From contig JABHCN010000015.1 in assembly GCA_018673475.1 (NCBI GenBank), forward strand, positions 1 through 43,823: DNA of 43,823 bases, read 5' to 3'. The notes beneath the pieces are model-generated. The model saw nothing but the letters and a program-made list of their open reading frames with translations. It ran no database searches and was not told where the DNA came from. The DNA is from Actinomycetota bacterium (GTDB lineage Bacteria > Actinomycetota > Acidimicrobiia > Acidimicrobiales > MedAcidi-G1). Numbering within the stretch: the first letter of the stretch is position 1; the number at the start of each line of letters is the position of its first letter. This document shows positions 7,476 to 16,538 of this stretch, one piece after another. Made by a program: the position numbers and the translations under genes.

Positions 7476-9088
7476 GCAACGGCAGACACCTCGCGCCACG
7501 GCCGGGATTCGTCCTGGACGTGGACAAGAACAGTCCCCCGATCGTGTTCCACCACGGCGAGGGCTTCAGGTTGGAGAAACTCCCGGCAGGCCGCTCCCGG
7601 GTCATCTACCCGGCCGAACCACTCGAAGGCCTCCCGGACCCGGACGGCGCCATCCGCCACGCCCTCCTGAACCCCATCGGAGACTCAGATCCACTTCCGG
7701 CCCTGCTGCGGCCCAACATGAAGCTGACAATCGCCTTCGACGACATTTCACTGCCCCTGCCACCGATGCGTCGGCCCGACATCCGCCAGCGCGTCATCGA
7801 GGCCGTGCTCGACATCGCTGCAGAGGCCGGTGTCGACGACGTCCATCTGATAGCAGCGCTCGCCCTGCACAGGCGCATGACCGAGGATGAACTGCGCCAC
7901 GCCGTCGGCGACCGCGTCTACGACGCATTCGCCCCCAAGGGACTCCTCTACAACCACGACGCAGAGGACCCCGACGGAATGGTCGTCCTGGGCGAGACAC
8001 CACACGGCGAGGCAGTGCAGTTCAACAAGCGGGCAGCCGAGAGCGACCTCGTCATCTACGTCAACATCAACCTTGTCGCCATGGACGGCGGCCACAAGAG
8101 CACCGCCACGGGCCTCACCGGCTACACCAGCCTGCGCCACAACCACAACGTTCACACCATGCTCAACTCCACGTCATTCATGGATCGCGACAAGTCCGCC
8201 CTGCATGCCTCCAACTGGCGCATGGGCAAGGTGCTCCGCGATGCCGGCGTCAAGATCTTCCAGATCGAGACGACCGTCAACAACGACACCTTCGGCAGGG
8301 AGGGACCGCTCTCGATGCTCCAGAAGCGGGAGTGGGAGTGGTCAGGACGCGACCGGGCCTCATTCCTTGCAATGCAGCAGGGGCTGAAGGTCATGCCGAC
8401 GAACCTGAAGCGAAAGGCATTCTCCACTTGGTTGGCCCCCTACGAGATGACCTCGGTGCAGGCTGGCGAGGTCGAGGCCGTCCACGAGGTGACAACGGCA
8501 AATGTCTACCGCCAGCACCTCGTACCCGTTGAGGGTCAGACCGACATCCTCACCATGGGGCTCCCCTACATCTGCCCGTACAACGTGAACTCCATCATGA
8601 ACCCGATCCTCGTGATGTGCCTGGGTCTCGGTTACTTCTTCAACCTCTACCGGGGACGTCCGCTCGTCAGGGAGGGTGGCGTGGTGATCATCAGCCACCC
8701 GACACCATGGGAGTTCAACCCGGTTCACCACCCCAGCTACATCGACTTCTTCGAAGAGGTGCTGGCCGACACAACCGACCCGGGAGAGATCGAAAAGAAG
8801 TACGAAAAGCGGTTCGCCGAGGACGAGTGGTACATCCACCTCTACCGCAACTCATACGCCTACCACGGTGTGCACCCGTTCTACATGTGGTACTGGGGAG
8901 CACACGCCCTCAGCCACGTCGGTCGGGTGATCATCGTGGGCGGCGACACCCGTGCAGTCAGGCGGCTTGGCTTCCAGCCGGCCTCCACGCTGGCAGACGC
9001 CCTGGAGATGGCCGGTGACGTCGTCGGCCCACAACCGACCATCACCCACCTCAAGAACCCACCGCTACTCATGGCGGACGTGACGTGA
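7472..9088 (+). CDS. LarA-like (nickel-pincer lactate racemase family) protein
   Basis: The 538-residue protein matches the lactate racemase LarA/DUF2088 family. KLTIAFDDISLPLP near residue 90 corresponds to the family's conserved DD motif, ALHRRMTEDEL (H133) to the catalytic-histidine region, and GGHKSTATG (K209) to the lysine segment that holds the nickel-pincer nucleotide in LarA. It is longer than the usual 420-440 residues, with an extended C-terminal half (W/Y-rich, FYMWYWGAHALSH near 470) that I do not recognise. LarA enzymes racemise or epimerise 2-hydroxyacids. No larB, larC or larE cofactor genes lie in this window. Placement inside a lipid-type operon suggests a hydroxylated lipid or sugar-acid substrate, but this is unproven. 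Confidence 0.75.
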   Translation: MSNGRHLAPRPGFVLDVDKNSPPIVFHHGEGFRLEKLPAGRSRVIYPAEPLEGLPDPDGAIRHALLNPIGDSDPLPALLRPNMKLTIAFDDISLPLPPMRRPDIRQRVIEAVLDIAAEAGVDDVHLIAALALHRRMTEDELRHAVGDRVYDAFAPKGLLYNHDAEDPDGMVVLGETPHGEAVQFNKRAAESDLVIYVNINLVAMDGGHKSTATGLTGYTSLRHNHNVHTMLNSTSFMDRDKSALHASNWRMGKVLRDAGVKIFQIETTVNNDTFGREGPLSMLQKREWEWSGRDRASFLAMQQGLKVMPTNLKRKAFSTWLAPYEMTSVQAGEVEAVHEVTTANVYRQHLVPVEGQTDILTMGLPYICPYNVNSIMNPILVMCLGLGYFFNLYRGRPLVREGGVVIISHPTPWEFNPVHHPSYIDFFEEVLADTTDPGEIEKKYEKRFAEDEWYIHLYRNSYAYHGVHPFYMWYWGAHALSHVGRVIIVGGDTRAVRRLGFQPASTLADALEMAGDVVGPQPTITHLKNPPLLMADVT

Positions 9089-9113
9089 GCCTGCGACCGG
9101 TGAACCTGACCTG

Positions 9114-10049
9114 ATGGCCACGACCCCGCTGACCCAGCGGATCGCAAGGTTGCGCTCCATGGTCGGTCGCCTCGGATTTCCGTGGCGGGCCGCTCCGATT
9201 CCACCCGGTGTGGAACCCCCGCAGCCGACGCGACAACTCAAGGCCGAGTACGACACGGCATGGGCGCGGCGGTATCCGGCGCGCGTAGTCAGGGCATCCC
9301 TGGTCGAGACCGTGATGAGATTCGTCATGTCGGTGGTCGCATCGCCAAGCCGCGAGGGAACCGACCGCCTCAGCACCGTCGACGGCCCCGTCATCTTCGT
9401 GGCCAATCACCACAGCCACGCCGACACGCCCCTCCTCCTCACCTCGATACCCGAGCCGTGGCGCCACCGCGTGGTCGTAGGTGCCGCCGCCGACTACTTC
9501 TTTGCCACCCGACTGGGGAGCGCACTGGCCGCGCTCCTGATCAACGCCATCCCAATCGAGCGCACCAAGGTGGGCCGAAGGTCAGCAAACCTCGCAGCAG
9601 ACCTGCTTGACGACGGCTGGAGCGTCCTGATCTTTCCTGAAGGTGGCCGGAGCCCCGACGGCTGGGGACAGCCCTTCCGTGGTGGCGCCGCCTACCTGGC
9701 CATCCGCTGCAATGTCCCGGTGGTGCCGGTGCACATTGCCGGCACCGACCGGATCCTCCGCAAGGGACACCTCCTGCCGAGCCGTTCCAGCACGACGGTC
9801 ACCTTTGGCGATCCGCTCCTCGCCACCGAGGGCGAACATGCCCGCGGTTTCGCCTCCAGACTCGAGGCAGCCGTAGCCGCGCTGGGCGACGAGGCAGCCA
9901 ACGACTGGTGGCAGGCACGACAGCGGGCACATGCAGGCACCTCGCCCGGGCTAACCGGTCCTGACATCGGCGCATGGCGCCGTGTGTGGGCGCTCGGCGA
10001 CAGGGGCCGGAGATCCAGACGTCGCAGGGTTCTCTGGCCAGAGTTGTAG
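9114..10049 (+). CDS. PlsC-like 1-acylglycerol-phosphate acyltransferase
   Basis: The 311-residue acyltransferase has the LPLAT motif set: FVANHHSHADTPLL (the NHxxxxD catalytic block, near 100), the second block around NAIPIERTKVGRR, the FPEGGRSPDG block (EGxR equivalent, near 175) and VPVVPVHIAGT near 205. Such enzymes move an acyl chain from acyl-CoA or acyl-ACP to a lysophospholipid or similar acceptor at the membrane. It is the last gene of the TetR-controlled operon, 25 bases after the LarA-like gene. Its presence argues that the operon makes or remodels a lipid. A GC hairpin at 10056-10069 follows. Confidence 0.87.
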   Translation: MATTPLTQRIARLRSMVGRLGFPWRAAPIPPGVEPPQPTRQLKAEYDTAWARRYPARVVRASLVETVMRFVMSVVASPSREGTDRLSTVDGPVIFVANHHSHADTPLLLTSIPEPWRHRVVVGAAADYFFATRLGSALAALLINAIPIERTKVGRRSANLAADLLDDGWSVLIFPEGGRSPDGWGQPFRGGAAYLAIRCNVPVVPVHIAGTDRILRKGHLLPSRSSTTVTFGDPLLATEGEHARGFASRLEAAVAALGDEAANDWWQARQRAHAGTSPGLTGPDIGAWRRVWALGDRGRRSRRRRVLWPEL

Positions 10050-10055
10050 ACACAA

Positions 10056-10069
10056 CCGGATGGGTCCGG
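10056..10069 (+). terminator. Short GC hairpin after the acyltransferase gene
   Basis: CCGGA-TGGG-TCCGG forms a 5-bp stem with a 4-base loop between the convergent acyltransferase and glyS genes. No T tract follows, so termination is only suggested. Confidence 0.35.
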
Positions 10070-10085
10070 CCAACTCAGGTTTGAC

Positions 10086-11405
10086 TCAGGAAGTGAGACG
10101 CCCGCCGAGGTACTCGACGAGACCCTCGATGGGAACACGCTCCTGCTCCATGGAGTCACGCTCGCGGACCGTCACGGCCCGGTCATCAAGAGTGTCAAAA
10201 TCGATGGTCACGCAGAACGGCGTGCCGATCTCGTCCTGGCGCCTATAGCGGCGCCCAATTGCCTGGGTCTGGTCGTAGTCGCACATCCAGTGGGGCTGGA
10301 GGAGACCCAGAACCTCGTTGGACGGATCAATCAACTCGGCCTTCTTGGAGAGCGGCAGGACCGCCACCTTGTAGGGGGCCAGCCTGTGGTCGAGGCGCAG
10401 AACCGTGCGGGTGTCGTCCCTGACCTCCTCCTCGTCGTAGGCGGCCATCAGGAACGCCATTGCCGTTCGGGTGGCTCCAGCAGCCGGTTCGATCACGTGG
10501 GGTACGTACCTGTCGCCGCTACCCGGGTCGTGGTACTCGAGGCGCGCTCCGGAACTCTCGGCATGGCGCAGCAGGTCAAAGTCGGTCCGGTTGGCTATTC
10601 CCTCAAGTTCGTCCCAACCCCACGGGAACAGGAACTCCACGTCGGCGGTTGCCGTCGAGTAGTGGCTCAACTCGTCGGAGTCGTGATCACGCAGGCGTAG
10701 GCGATCCTGGGGCATTCCAAGGTCCAGGTACCAGTCGCGCCTGGCGTCGCACCAGTACCGGTACCACTCGTCGGCCTCGTCCGGGGGCACGAAGAACTCC
10801 ATCTCCATCTGTTCGAACTCGCGTGTTCGGAACACGAAGTTGCCGGGAGTTATCTCGTTCCGGAACGACTTGCCGATCTGGGCGATCCCGAACGGTGGCT
10901 TCTTGCGGCTCGTGTTGAGCACGTTGGCGAAGTTGGTGAACATGCCCTGGGCGGTTTCAGGACGCAGGTAGACCTCGGCTGCAGAGTCGGCCATGGGGCC
11001 GGCGTGGGTCTTGAACATGAGGTTGAAGTGTCGGGCCTCGGTGAAGGAACCGGTCTTGCCACAGGCCGGGCAGGTGTCGGGGTCGTCCAGCTTGTCCTGA
11101 CGATGGCGTGCGCCGCATTCCCTGCAGTCGACCAGCGGATCGGTGAAGTTGGCGAGGTGACCGGAGGCCTCCCAGACAGCGGGAGGGGTGAGGATGGACG
11201 CATCCAGGCCAACTACGTCGTGGCGCAACTGAACCATGGTGCGCCACCACTGCTCCTTCACGTTGCGAAGCAGCAGCACGCCGATGGGTCCGTAGTCGTA
11301 GGTGGAACGGAAGCCGCCGTAGATGTCGGCCGACTGGAACACGAACCCGCGACGCTTGGACAGGTTCACCACCTTGTCGAAGAGGGTTTCGTCGTTCGGG
11401 ATCAT
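10086..11405 (-). CDS. glyS: Glycyl-tRNA synthetase (class II, single chain)
   Basis: The 439-residue cytosolic enzyme charges tRNA-Gly with glycine. It has the N-terminal signature [20 protein letters not shown], the [13 protein letters not shown] segment, a zinc-binding set ([23 protein letters not shown]) and class II motif 2 ([21 protein letters not shown]). The C-terminal anticodon-binding domain starts near [14 protein letters not shown]. The ATG at 11405 is chosen because TACCCT (11414-11419) lies 8 bases upstream and the conserved N-terminus begins there; the frame stays open to 11492, but that would read into the divergent RDD gene. The near-absent leader rules out a T-box. Confidence 0.96.
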   Translation of the reverse strand: MIPNDETLFDKVVNLSKRRGFVFQSADIYGGFRSTYDYGPIGVLLLRNVKEQWWRTMVQLRHDVVGLDASILTPPAVWEASGHLANFTDPLVDCRECGARHRQDKLDDPDTCPACGKTGSFTEARHFNLMFKTHAGPMADSAAEVYLRPETAQGMFTNFANVLNTSRKKPPFGIAQIGKSFRNEITPGNFVFRTREFEQMEMEFFVPPDEADEWYRYWCDARRDWYLDLGMPQDRLRLRDHDSDELSHYSTATADVEFLFPWGWDELEGIANRTDFDLLRHAESSGARLEYHDPGSGDRYVPHVIEPAAGATRTAMAFLMAAYDEEEVRDDTRTVLRLDHRLAPYKVAVLPLSKKAELIDPSNEVLGLLQPHWMCDYDQTQAIGRRYRRQDEIGTPFCVTIDFDTLDDRAVTVRERDSMEQERVPIEGLVEYLGGRLTS

Positions 11406-11491
11406 GGCGCTGCAGGGTACCGGCCGATACCCCGCCACTGTTCCACCCCGGGTGGAAGCCTCGATGCTCCCGGATCGGCCAGACTGGGCCA

Positions 11492-12073
11492 ATGGAGAAG
11501 TCCGACGCTGACAGCCACGCCGATCCGACAGCGGTCCTCGGACGCCGCCTCATCGCGTGGGTTCTGGACAACCTGATAATCGCCACCCTGTTCACCATCA
11601 TCTTGCTGTCGGGCGCCGAGAGCAGGCCTGTTCCAGCCGACCTCGCTGCCGCCGACGCCTGCTCCGTGCTGTTTGCCTCCGAAGAGGGCTGCATCGTCAT
11701 CGGCGACGAGGCCTGGCAGATCGACGTAGGCCTCGGAGCCACGCATGTGCTGGTTCCGACCCTTGCCTTCCTGGCAAACCAGGTCCTCTTGACCTCGCTT
11801 ACCGGGTTCAGTCTCGGAAAGGCGGTAACCGGCCTGCGTGTCGTCCGACGCTCAAACGGAGGCCTCCCCGGGATGACCGGATCTGTCGGCCGCACCCTCC
11901 CGTGGATGATCCCGACCGTTCTCGGCCTGCTGGCACCGGTCATGGTGGTGGTCGAGATTGGGTTGACGCTGACCAGCGCCGGGCACCGTCGTCTCGGCGA
12001 CAGGATCGGAGGCACCCTCGTGGTCGACAGGAGCCAGGCCGGCAAGGTTCCAGTCGTTCCCGCCCTCGACTGA
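11492..12073 (+). CDS. RDD-family membrane protein
   Basis: A 193-residue integral membrane protein. The RDD signature is visible as [19 protein letters not shown] (R, D, N in the first membrane segment, about 15-35). Further hydrophobic segments follow near 80-105 and 130-160, with [14 protein letters not shown] between them and [13 protein letters not shown] at the end, all standard for this domain. The function of most RDD proteins is unknown; transport and stress roles have been proposed for some. A loop between the first two helices carries two cysteines. The start is 6 bases after a CAGACT box. It is divergent from glyS and convergent with recO. Confidence 0.85.
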   Translation: MEKSDADSHADPTAVLGRRLIAWVLDNLIIATLFTIILLSGAESRPVPADLAAADACSVLFASEEGCIVIGDEAWQIDVGLGATHVLVPTLAFLANQVLLTSLTGFSLGKAVTGLRVVRRSNGGLPGMTGSVGRTLPWMIPTVLGLLAPVMVVVEIGLTLTSAGHRRLGDRIGGTLVVDRSQAGKVPVVPALD

Positions 12074-12086
12074 GGTCAGGCCCTCG

Positions 12087-12806
12087 TCAGGCCCTCTCCA
12101 TTGCCCGCCGAGACTTCATGCGGCGCTCAAGGTGGTACTCGACGGCCGCGGTCGCCGTGCCATCAACCTCCGTGCACACCTCAGGGTCAACCACCGCCAG
12201 GGCATCGACCAGGCCGCCACCCAAAACGGCCCTCATCACCGCAAGTGCCGCATCTGACACCGGTCGGCCCCGTCGACAGCCCCCACAGAGCGTGCCTCCC
12301 TCGCCAAACTCGACGGCAACCAAGGGCCCTGATGAACCGCAACTGACGCATGAGTCGAGGTGGGGTGCCAGCCCCTCGCGGGCAAGCAACTTCAGGAAAA
12401 AGGCCGGAACCAGCAGAGGGGTCGGATTCTGATCGAGGGTCCTCAACGCACCGAGGAGCATCTCGTAGCGCTGACGGTCAGGATCGCCGTCGGGGGAGAC
12501 AACGTCCACTACCTCTAGAAGGGCCGATGCCTCGCTGAACCGGTCGGGGTCAGCACGGACGTTCTCGAACCGGTCGATGGTCTCGGCCTGGGTGACGATG
12601 CCGAGGTCTCCCCTGCCGGCGTAGAGCTGGAGGTCCACATGGCTCGTCGGCTCAAGGCGGCCGCCGAACTTGCTGCGGGTCTTGCGTACACCCTTTGCCA
12701 CGGCCCGGACCTTGCCGTGCTCCGGTGTGAGCAGCACCACAATCCGGTCGGCTTCACCGAGCCGCCACGTCCGGATCACCACGCCCTTGTCGCGGTAGAG
12801 GGTCAC
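12087..12806 (-). CDS. recO: DNA repair protein RecO
   Basis: The 239-residue RecO acts in RecFOR recombination, loading RecA on gapped DNA. The N-terminal OB fold begins YRDKGVVIRTWRLGEADRIVVLLT, with GKVRAVAKGVRKTRSKFGGRLEP next. The C-terminal zinc module is C-x2-C then C-x2-C (CVSCGSSGPLV, GGTLCGGC). GTG 12806 is chosen because it matches the usual N-terminus and overlaps the uppS stop as GTGA, a 4-base coupling. The open frame upstream to 12893 lies inside uppS and is not needed. Confidence 0.94.
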   Translation of the reverse strand: MTLYRDKGVVIRTWRLGEADRIVVLLTPEHGKVRAVAKGVRKTRSKFGGRLEPTSHVDLQLYAGRGDLGIVTQAETIDRFENVRADPDRFSEASALLEVVDVVSPDGDPDRQRYEMLLGALRTLDQNPTPLLVPAFFLKLLAREGLAPHLDSCVSCGSSGPLVAVEFGEGGTLCGGCRRGRPVSDAALAVMRAVLGGGLVDALAVVDPEVCTEVDGTATAAVEYHLERRMKSRRAMERA

Positions 12807-13519
12807 GACTCTCCGACACCGCCGAAACGACGGTCGCGGTCCTGAAACTCCTTGATGGCGGAGTAGAGGTGCTCGCGTCTGAAATCGGGCCACAGGGTCT
12901 CGCTGAACACAAGTTCGCTGTAGGCGATCTCCCAGAGAAGAAAGTTCGAGATGCGGTACTCGCCAGAGGTGCGGATGACGAGGTCAGGGTCGGGCATTTC
13001 GGGGTCGTAGAGGTTCCTGGCAATGGCCTTCTCGGTGACACGCCTGACCCCGGAGTCCACGAGGCGCTGCACGGCATCGACCAGCTCGGCCCTGCCCCCG
13101 TAGTTGAACGCCACGGTGAAGGTCAGGCCGCTGTTGCCCCGGGTCATCTCCTCGGCGTCGTCTATCAGGCGAACGAGTCGCCTTGGCACCCGCCGGTCGC
13201 GTCTGCCGATGAACCGGATGCGCATGTTTCGCTCATGCATCTCGTCGCGACGGTTGATGAGGATCTGCTCGTTGAACCTGAGCAGGAACTGAACCTCGTC
13301 GGCCGGTCGTCGCCAGTTCTCGGTGGAGAACGCGTACACCGTGAACCACCCGACACCCAGGTCGTTGGCTCCCTCGAGAACGTCGAAGAGCGACTGCTCG
13401 CCGGCGGTGTGGCCCTCCGTGCGGGGCAGGCCCCTCTGCTCGGCCCAACGGCCGTTGCCGTCCATGACGCATGCGATGTGCACGGGGATCCGTCGGGGAT
13501 CCAGATCGGACGAGAGCAT
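12803..13519 (-). CDS. uppS: Isoprenyl (undecaprenyl) diphosphate synthase
   Basis: A cis-prenyltransferase of 238 residues that builds the polyprenyl carrier lipid for cell-wall synthesis. Motifs: HIACVMDGNGRWAEQRGLPR (catalytic Asp in MDGNGRW), GHTAGEQSL, FTVYAFSTENWRRP, and near the end PDLVIRTSGEYRISNFLLWE and WPDFRREHL. ATG 13519 lies 6 bases after a TAGGTT box (13526-13531), again a leaderless pattern. The stop overlaps recO by 4 bases, so the two are co-transcribed. Whether the product is a C50 or C55 chain cannot be told from sequence. Confidence 0.95.
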   Translation of the reverse strand: MLSSDLDPRRIPVHIACVMDGNGRWAEQRGLPRTEGHTAGEQSLFDVLEGANDLGVGWFTVYAFSTENWRRPADEVQFLLRFNEQILINRRDEMHERNMRIRFIGRRDRRVPRRLVRLIDDAEEMTRGNSGLTFTVAFNYGGRAELVDAVQRLVDSGVRRVTEKAIARNLYDPEMPDPDLVIRTSGEYRISNFLLWEIAYSELVFSETLWPDFRREHLYSAIKEFQDRDRRFGGVGES

Positions 13520-13569
13520 CTACGAAACCTACCCCCTCGCTGCCTCCGGTCGGTGGCGCAGTCGGCCCG

Positions 13570-13575
13570 TAGAGT
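13570..13575 (+). promoter_or_regulatory. -10 box of dinG
   Basis: TAGAGT, 7 bases before ATG 13583; no Shine-Dalgarno is possible in the short leader, so the transcript is probably leaderless. Confidence 0.45.
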
Positions 13576-13582
13576 CCTCCTG

Positions 13583-15550
13583 ATGAGCACGGCCGATGAG
13601 GTTTCAATAGCCCTCGAGGAGGTCACCGGGGCGTTGCCGGGCGGAGGCGAGGTCCGAAGGGGTCAACGCTCCATGGCCCTCGAGATAGCAGAGGCCATCG
13701 ACACCGAACATCATCTGGTCATCCAGGCGGGCACTGGAACAGGAAAGACCCTCGCCTACCTGATTCCGGCGATTCTCTCCGGTCGCAGGACCGTCATCGC
13801 CACCTGGTCCAAGGCACTCCAGGACCAGATGGAGAGGTCCGACCTGCCGATGCTCGTCAATCACCTTGACAGGACCTTCAGCCATGCGGTGCTCAAGGGA
13901 TGGGACAACTACGTCTGCCACGAGCGCCTGGACCAGATTCGCGCACCGGGACGTCAACAGGCTCTCCACGGGCTTGCCGACGGCTCAGACGACACCCAGG
14001 TCGATTCAATCCTGGAGTGGGCAGACACGAGCGTGTCAGGCGACCGTGCGGACCTCCCGTTCGAGCCCACCCCGGCCACCTGGTCCTCGGTCAGCGTCGG
14101 TACCGACGACTGCATCGGGCTGGCTGAGTGCCCGTTTGCAGCCGAATGCCGCCCCGCCAGAGCACGACAACGCGCCCGCGACGCCGATATCTGCATCACG
14201 AACCACCACCTCTATGCCATCGACGTGGCCCTCAACGGCATGCTGCTCGACCACCCGGACAACCCACACGAACTCGTCATATTCGACGAGGCCCACCAGC
14301 TTGAGGAGGTCTTCACCGCATCCTTCGGATTCCAGTTGACCGCTGGGCGCTTCCGCTGGCTGGCCCGCCTCGCCAGACCGGCCCTCAAGCAGGCTGACCT
14401 GGCAGCCGGACTGGACGATGCGGCTACACGGTTCTCCACATGGCTTGCCGATAATCCCGACAGACGCCTCGTGGCTGACGCGTGCTCAGACCTCGATCCG
14501 GTGCTGGATCTGGCAGAGACCCGGATCGACCGCGTGCTGGTCGCTGCTCGAAAGGCCGTGCGTGACATCGACCAGAACAACGACGACCCGGGAACCCAGC
14601 GAGAGCGCCGTCGTCTGACCCGTCTGGTGAATGCCGGAAGCACTCTCATAGGCGACATCCGGTTCGCCAGGGAGCTGCTCCGAAAGCTCGGTGAACACAC
14701 CTCAGCCGGTCAGACGGTTGTCGGAGACAACCACCTGGCGTGGGTGGAACGCTCAGGCACCCGAATGGTGCTGCGTGTCGCACCAATCGAGGTTGGACCA
14801 CGCCTGGCGAGCGACCTCTGGCCTCTACGCACGGCCGTCCTGACAAGTGCGACGGTTCCCATCAACCTCCCCGCACGCCTTGCGCTGCCCGAGCCCGACA
14901 CCAGCACCGTCGACAGCCCGTTCGACTACGAGACCCAGTCCCTTCTCTACTGCCCGACGCACATTCCCAGCCCCTCCGAAGACGAACCTGGCTGGTCGGC
15001 TGCGATGCTCACAGAACTGGAGTTCCTCATCCGCGCCGGCGGTGGACGCACGCTCGCCCTTTTCACCAGTTGGAGGCGGCTGCAGACCGCTGCTACGGCA
15101 ATCAGGCCGCTCGTGCCGTACCGGATACTGGAACAGGGAGACCTTCCGGCCAGAACACTCCTCGAGGAGTTCGCCGCCGACGAGTCGTCATGCCTCTTCG
15201 CCACCCGCAGTTTCTGGCAGGGCATCGATGTGCCCGGCCCGTCCCTGGGCCTTGTCGTAATAGACCGGATTCCGTTTCCGCGACCCGACGAGCACCTCAC
15301 CAGGGCATGGCGCGACAGGGCCGGCCTTGATGGATGGGGAGCCGTCGACCTTCCACTGGGCGCCCTCCGGCTGGCACAGGGAGTTGGCCGCCTCATACGC
15401 TCCCGGACCGACCATGGGGTGGCAGCTGTTCTCGACCCCCGCCTCTCCGCAGCCCGCTACTCGGGCGCCCTGCTCACCGCGCTTCCACCCATGCGCCGAA
15501 CATCAGACCCCGAAGAGGCCGCAACATTCCTGGGCAGCCTGTTCTCCTGA
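13583..15550 (+). CDS. dinG: DinG/XPD-type Fe-S helicase
   Basis: A superfamily 2 DNA helicase of 655 residues. Walker A AGTGTGKT is at 49-56 and the DEAH box at 235-238. Four cysteines between them (C112, C177, C183, C189) have the spacing of the XPD/DinG iron-sulfur cluster. C-terminal motifs include FATRSFWQGIDVPG, VVIDRIPFPRPDEHL and LAQGVGRLIRS, the QxxGRxIR helicase motif VI. Members unwind 5'-tailed duplexes, D-loops and RNA-DNA hybrids in repair. ATG 13583 follows a leaderless box; the long open frame upstream of it is the antisense of uppS. It sits on the opposite strand between era and uppS-recO. Confidence 0.93.
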   Translation: MSTADEVSIALEEVTGALPGGGEVRRGQRSMALEIAEAIDTEHHLVIQAGTGTGKTLAYLIPAILSGRRTVIATWSKALQDQMERSDLPMLVNHLDRTFSHAVLKGWDNYVCHERLDQIRAPGRQQALHGLADGSDDTQVDSILEWADTSVSGDRADLPFEPTPATWSSVSVGTDDCIGLAECPFAAECRPARARQRARDADICITNHHLYAIDVALNGMLLDHPDNPHELVIFDEAHQLEEVFTASFGFQLTAGRFRWLARLARPALKQADLAAGLDDAATRFSTWLADNPDRRLVADACSDLDPVLDLAETRIDRVLVAARKAVRDIDQNNDDPGTQRERRRLTRLVNAGSTLIGDIRFARELLRKLGEHTSAGQTVVGDNHLAWVERSGTRMVLRVAPIEVGPRLASDLWPLRTAVLTSATVPINLPARLALPEPDTSTVDSPFDYETQSLLYCPTHIPSPSEDEPGWSAAMLTELEFLIRAGGGRTLALFTSWRRLQTAATAIRPLVPYRILEQGDLPARTLLEEFAADESSCLFATRSFWQGIDVPGPSLGLVVIDRIPFPRPDEHLTRAWRDRAGLDGWGAVDLPLGALRLAQGVGRLIRSRTDHGVAAVLDPRLSAARYSGALLTALPPMRRTSDPEEAATFLGSLFS

Positions 15551-15581
15551 GCCTTCAGCCAGTCACCCAGCCACCCCGGAG

Positions 15582-16538
15582 TCAGTAACCCAGTCGATCC
15601 AGGGCCTTGGGGCGGCGCTGCCAGTCCTTGTCCACCTTGACAACCAACTCGAGGAAGACGCCCTCGGGCAGTTGGGCCCGCGCCCTTGTTCCGACCTCTT
15701 TGAGGACCGACCCCTTCCGGCCGATGACGATCCCCTTCTGCGAGTCACGCTCAACAAGAATCTCGCAGCGAACTCTGGGCCAGTCCCACTCGGTCACCCG
15801 GGTGGCGATCGAATGCGGGAGTTCCTCGCGCACGACCGCCAGCAGTTGCTCCCTGACCAGTTCGGCCACCCAGAACGCCTCGGGAACATCGGAGACCATC
15901 TCCTCGGGGTAGAAACGCGGACCCTCCGGTAGCCGCTTCAGGACGTGCTCGAGCAGGGCGTCTACTCCCCGACCGGTCTTTGCAGACACCGGGAAGTACT
16001 CGTCGAACTCCAGCTCTGATGCCGCGACCAGTTGCCCGATCACATGGTCGCGGCCAACCGAGTCGATCTTGTTGAGTACAAGAATCGTCCTCTCGGGCGG
16101 GAGGCTCTCGGCGATATAGCGGTCGCCCCTGCCGATGGGTCCATCAGCCTCGACGAGGAACAGCACGACATCCATGTCGGCGAGCGCAGCACGGGCGGTG
16201 TCGTTCAGTCGCTGACCCAGGAGGGTCCTCGGCTTGTGGATTCCCGGGGTATCACAGAACACGGCCTGCACATCGGGTCTCGTGAACACACCGCGCACCT
16301 CTGTACGGGTGGTCTGGGGCTTGTCGGACACGATGGTCACCTTGGTGCCCAGCATCTGGTTCAACAGGGTTGACTTGCCCACGTTGGGCCTTCCGACCAG
16401 GGTCACGAAACCGGAACGGTGACCCTCGGGCTGCTCAACGACCATCGGCTCACCTGCACCCGGCTCTACTGCTGGCTCCCCGCCAACCTCTTCATTCAGT
16501 TCATTCAGTTCATCTGGCTCCAGGGCCTCCTGGGTCAC
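15582..16538 (-). CDS. era: GTPase Era
   Basis: An Era GTPase of 318 residues, which binds 16S rRNA during 30S assembly. After an acidic N-terminal extension of about 40 residues come G1 GRPNVGKST, the switch region KPQTTRTEVRG, G3 DTPG and G4 NKID, then the C-terminal KH domain with ILVERDSQKGIVIGRKGS. The ATG overlaps the stop of the CorC-like gene by 4 bases, so it is the last gene of a phoH-ybeY-corC-era operon. The acidic, Glu-rich extension is longer than in typical Era. Confidence 0.96.
   Translation of the reverse strand: MTQEALEPDELNELNEEVGGEPAVEPGAGEPMVVEQPEGHRSGFVTLVGRPNVGKSTLLNQMLGTKVTIVSDKPQTTRTEVRGVFTRPDVQAVFCDTPGIHKPRTLLGQRLNDTARAALADMDVVLFLVEADGPIGRGDRYIAESLPPERTILVLNKIDSVGRDHVIGQLVAASELEFDEYFPVSAKTGRGVDALLEHVLKRLPEGPRFYPEEMVSDVPEAFWVAELVREQLLAVVREELPHSIATRVTEWDWPRVRCEILVERDSQKGIVIGRKGSVLKEVGTRARAQLPEGVFLELVVKVDKDWQRRPKALDRLGY

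Noticed and set aside
11405-11492. T-box or other long leader in front of glyS
   Set aside because: Only about 8 bases separate the probable -10 box from the ATG, and no T-box sequence is visible.
12869-13582. N-terminal extension of DinG of about 238 residues
   Set aside because: The extra open frame is the antisense of uppS; the helicase domain starts normally at ATG 13583 with a promoter box in front.
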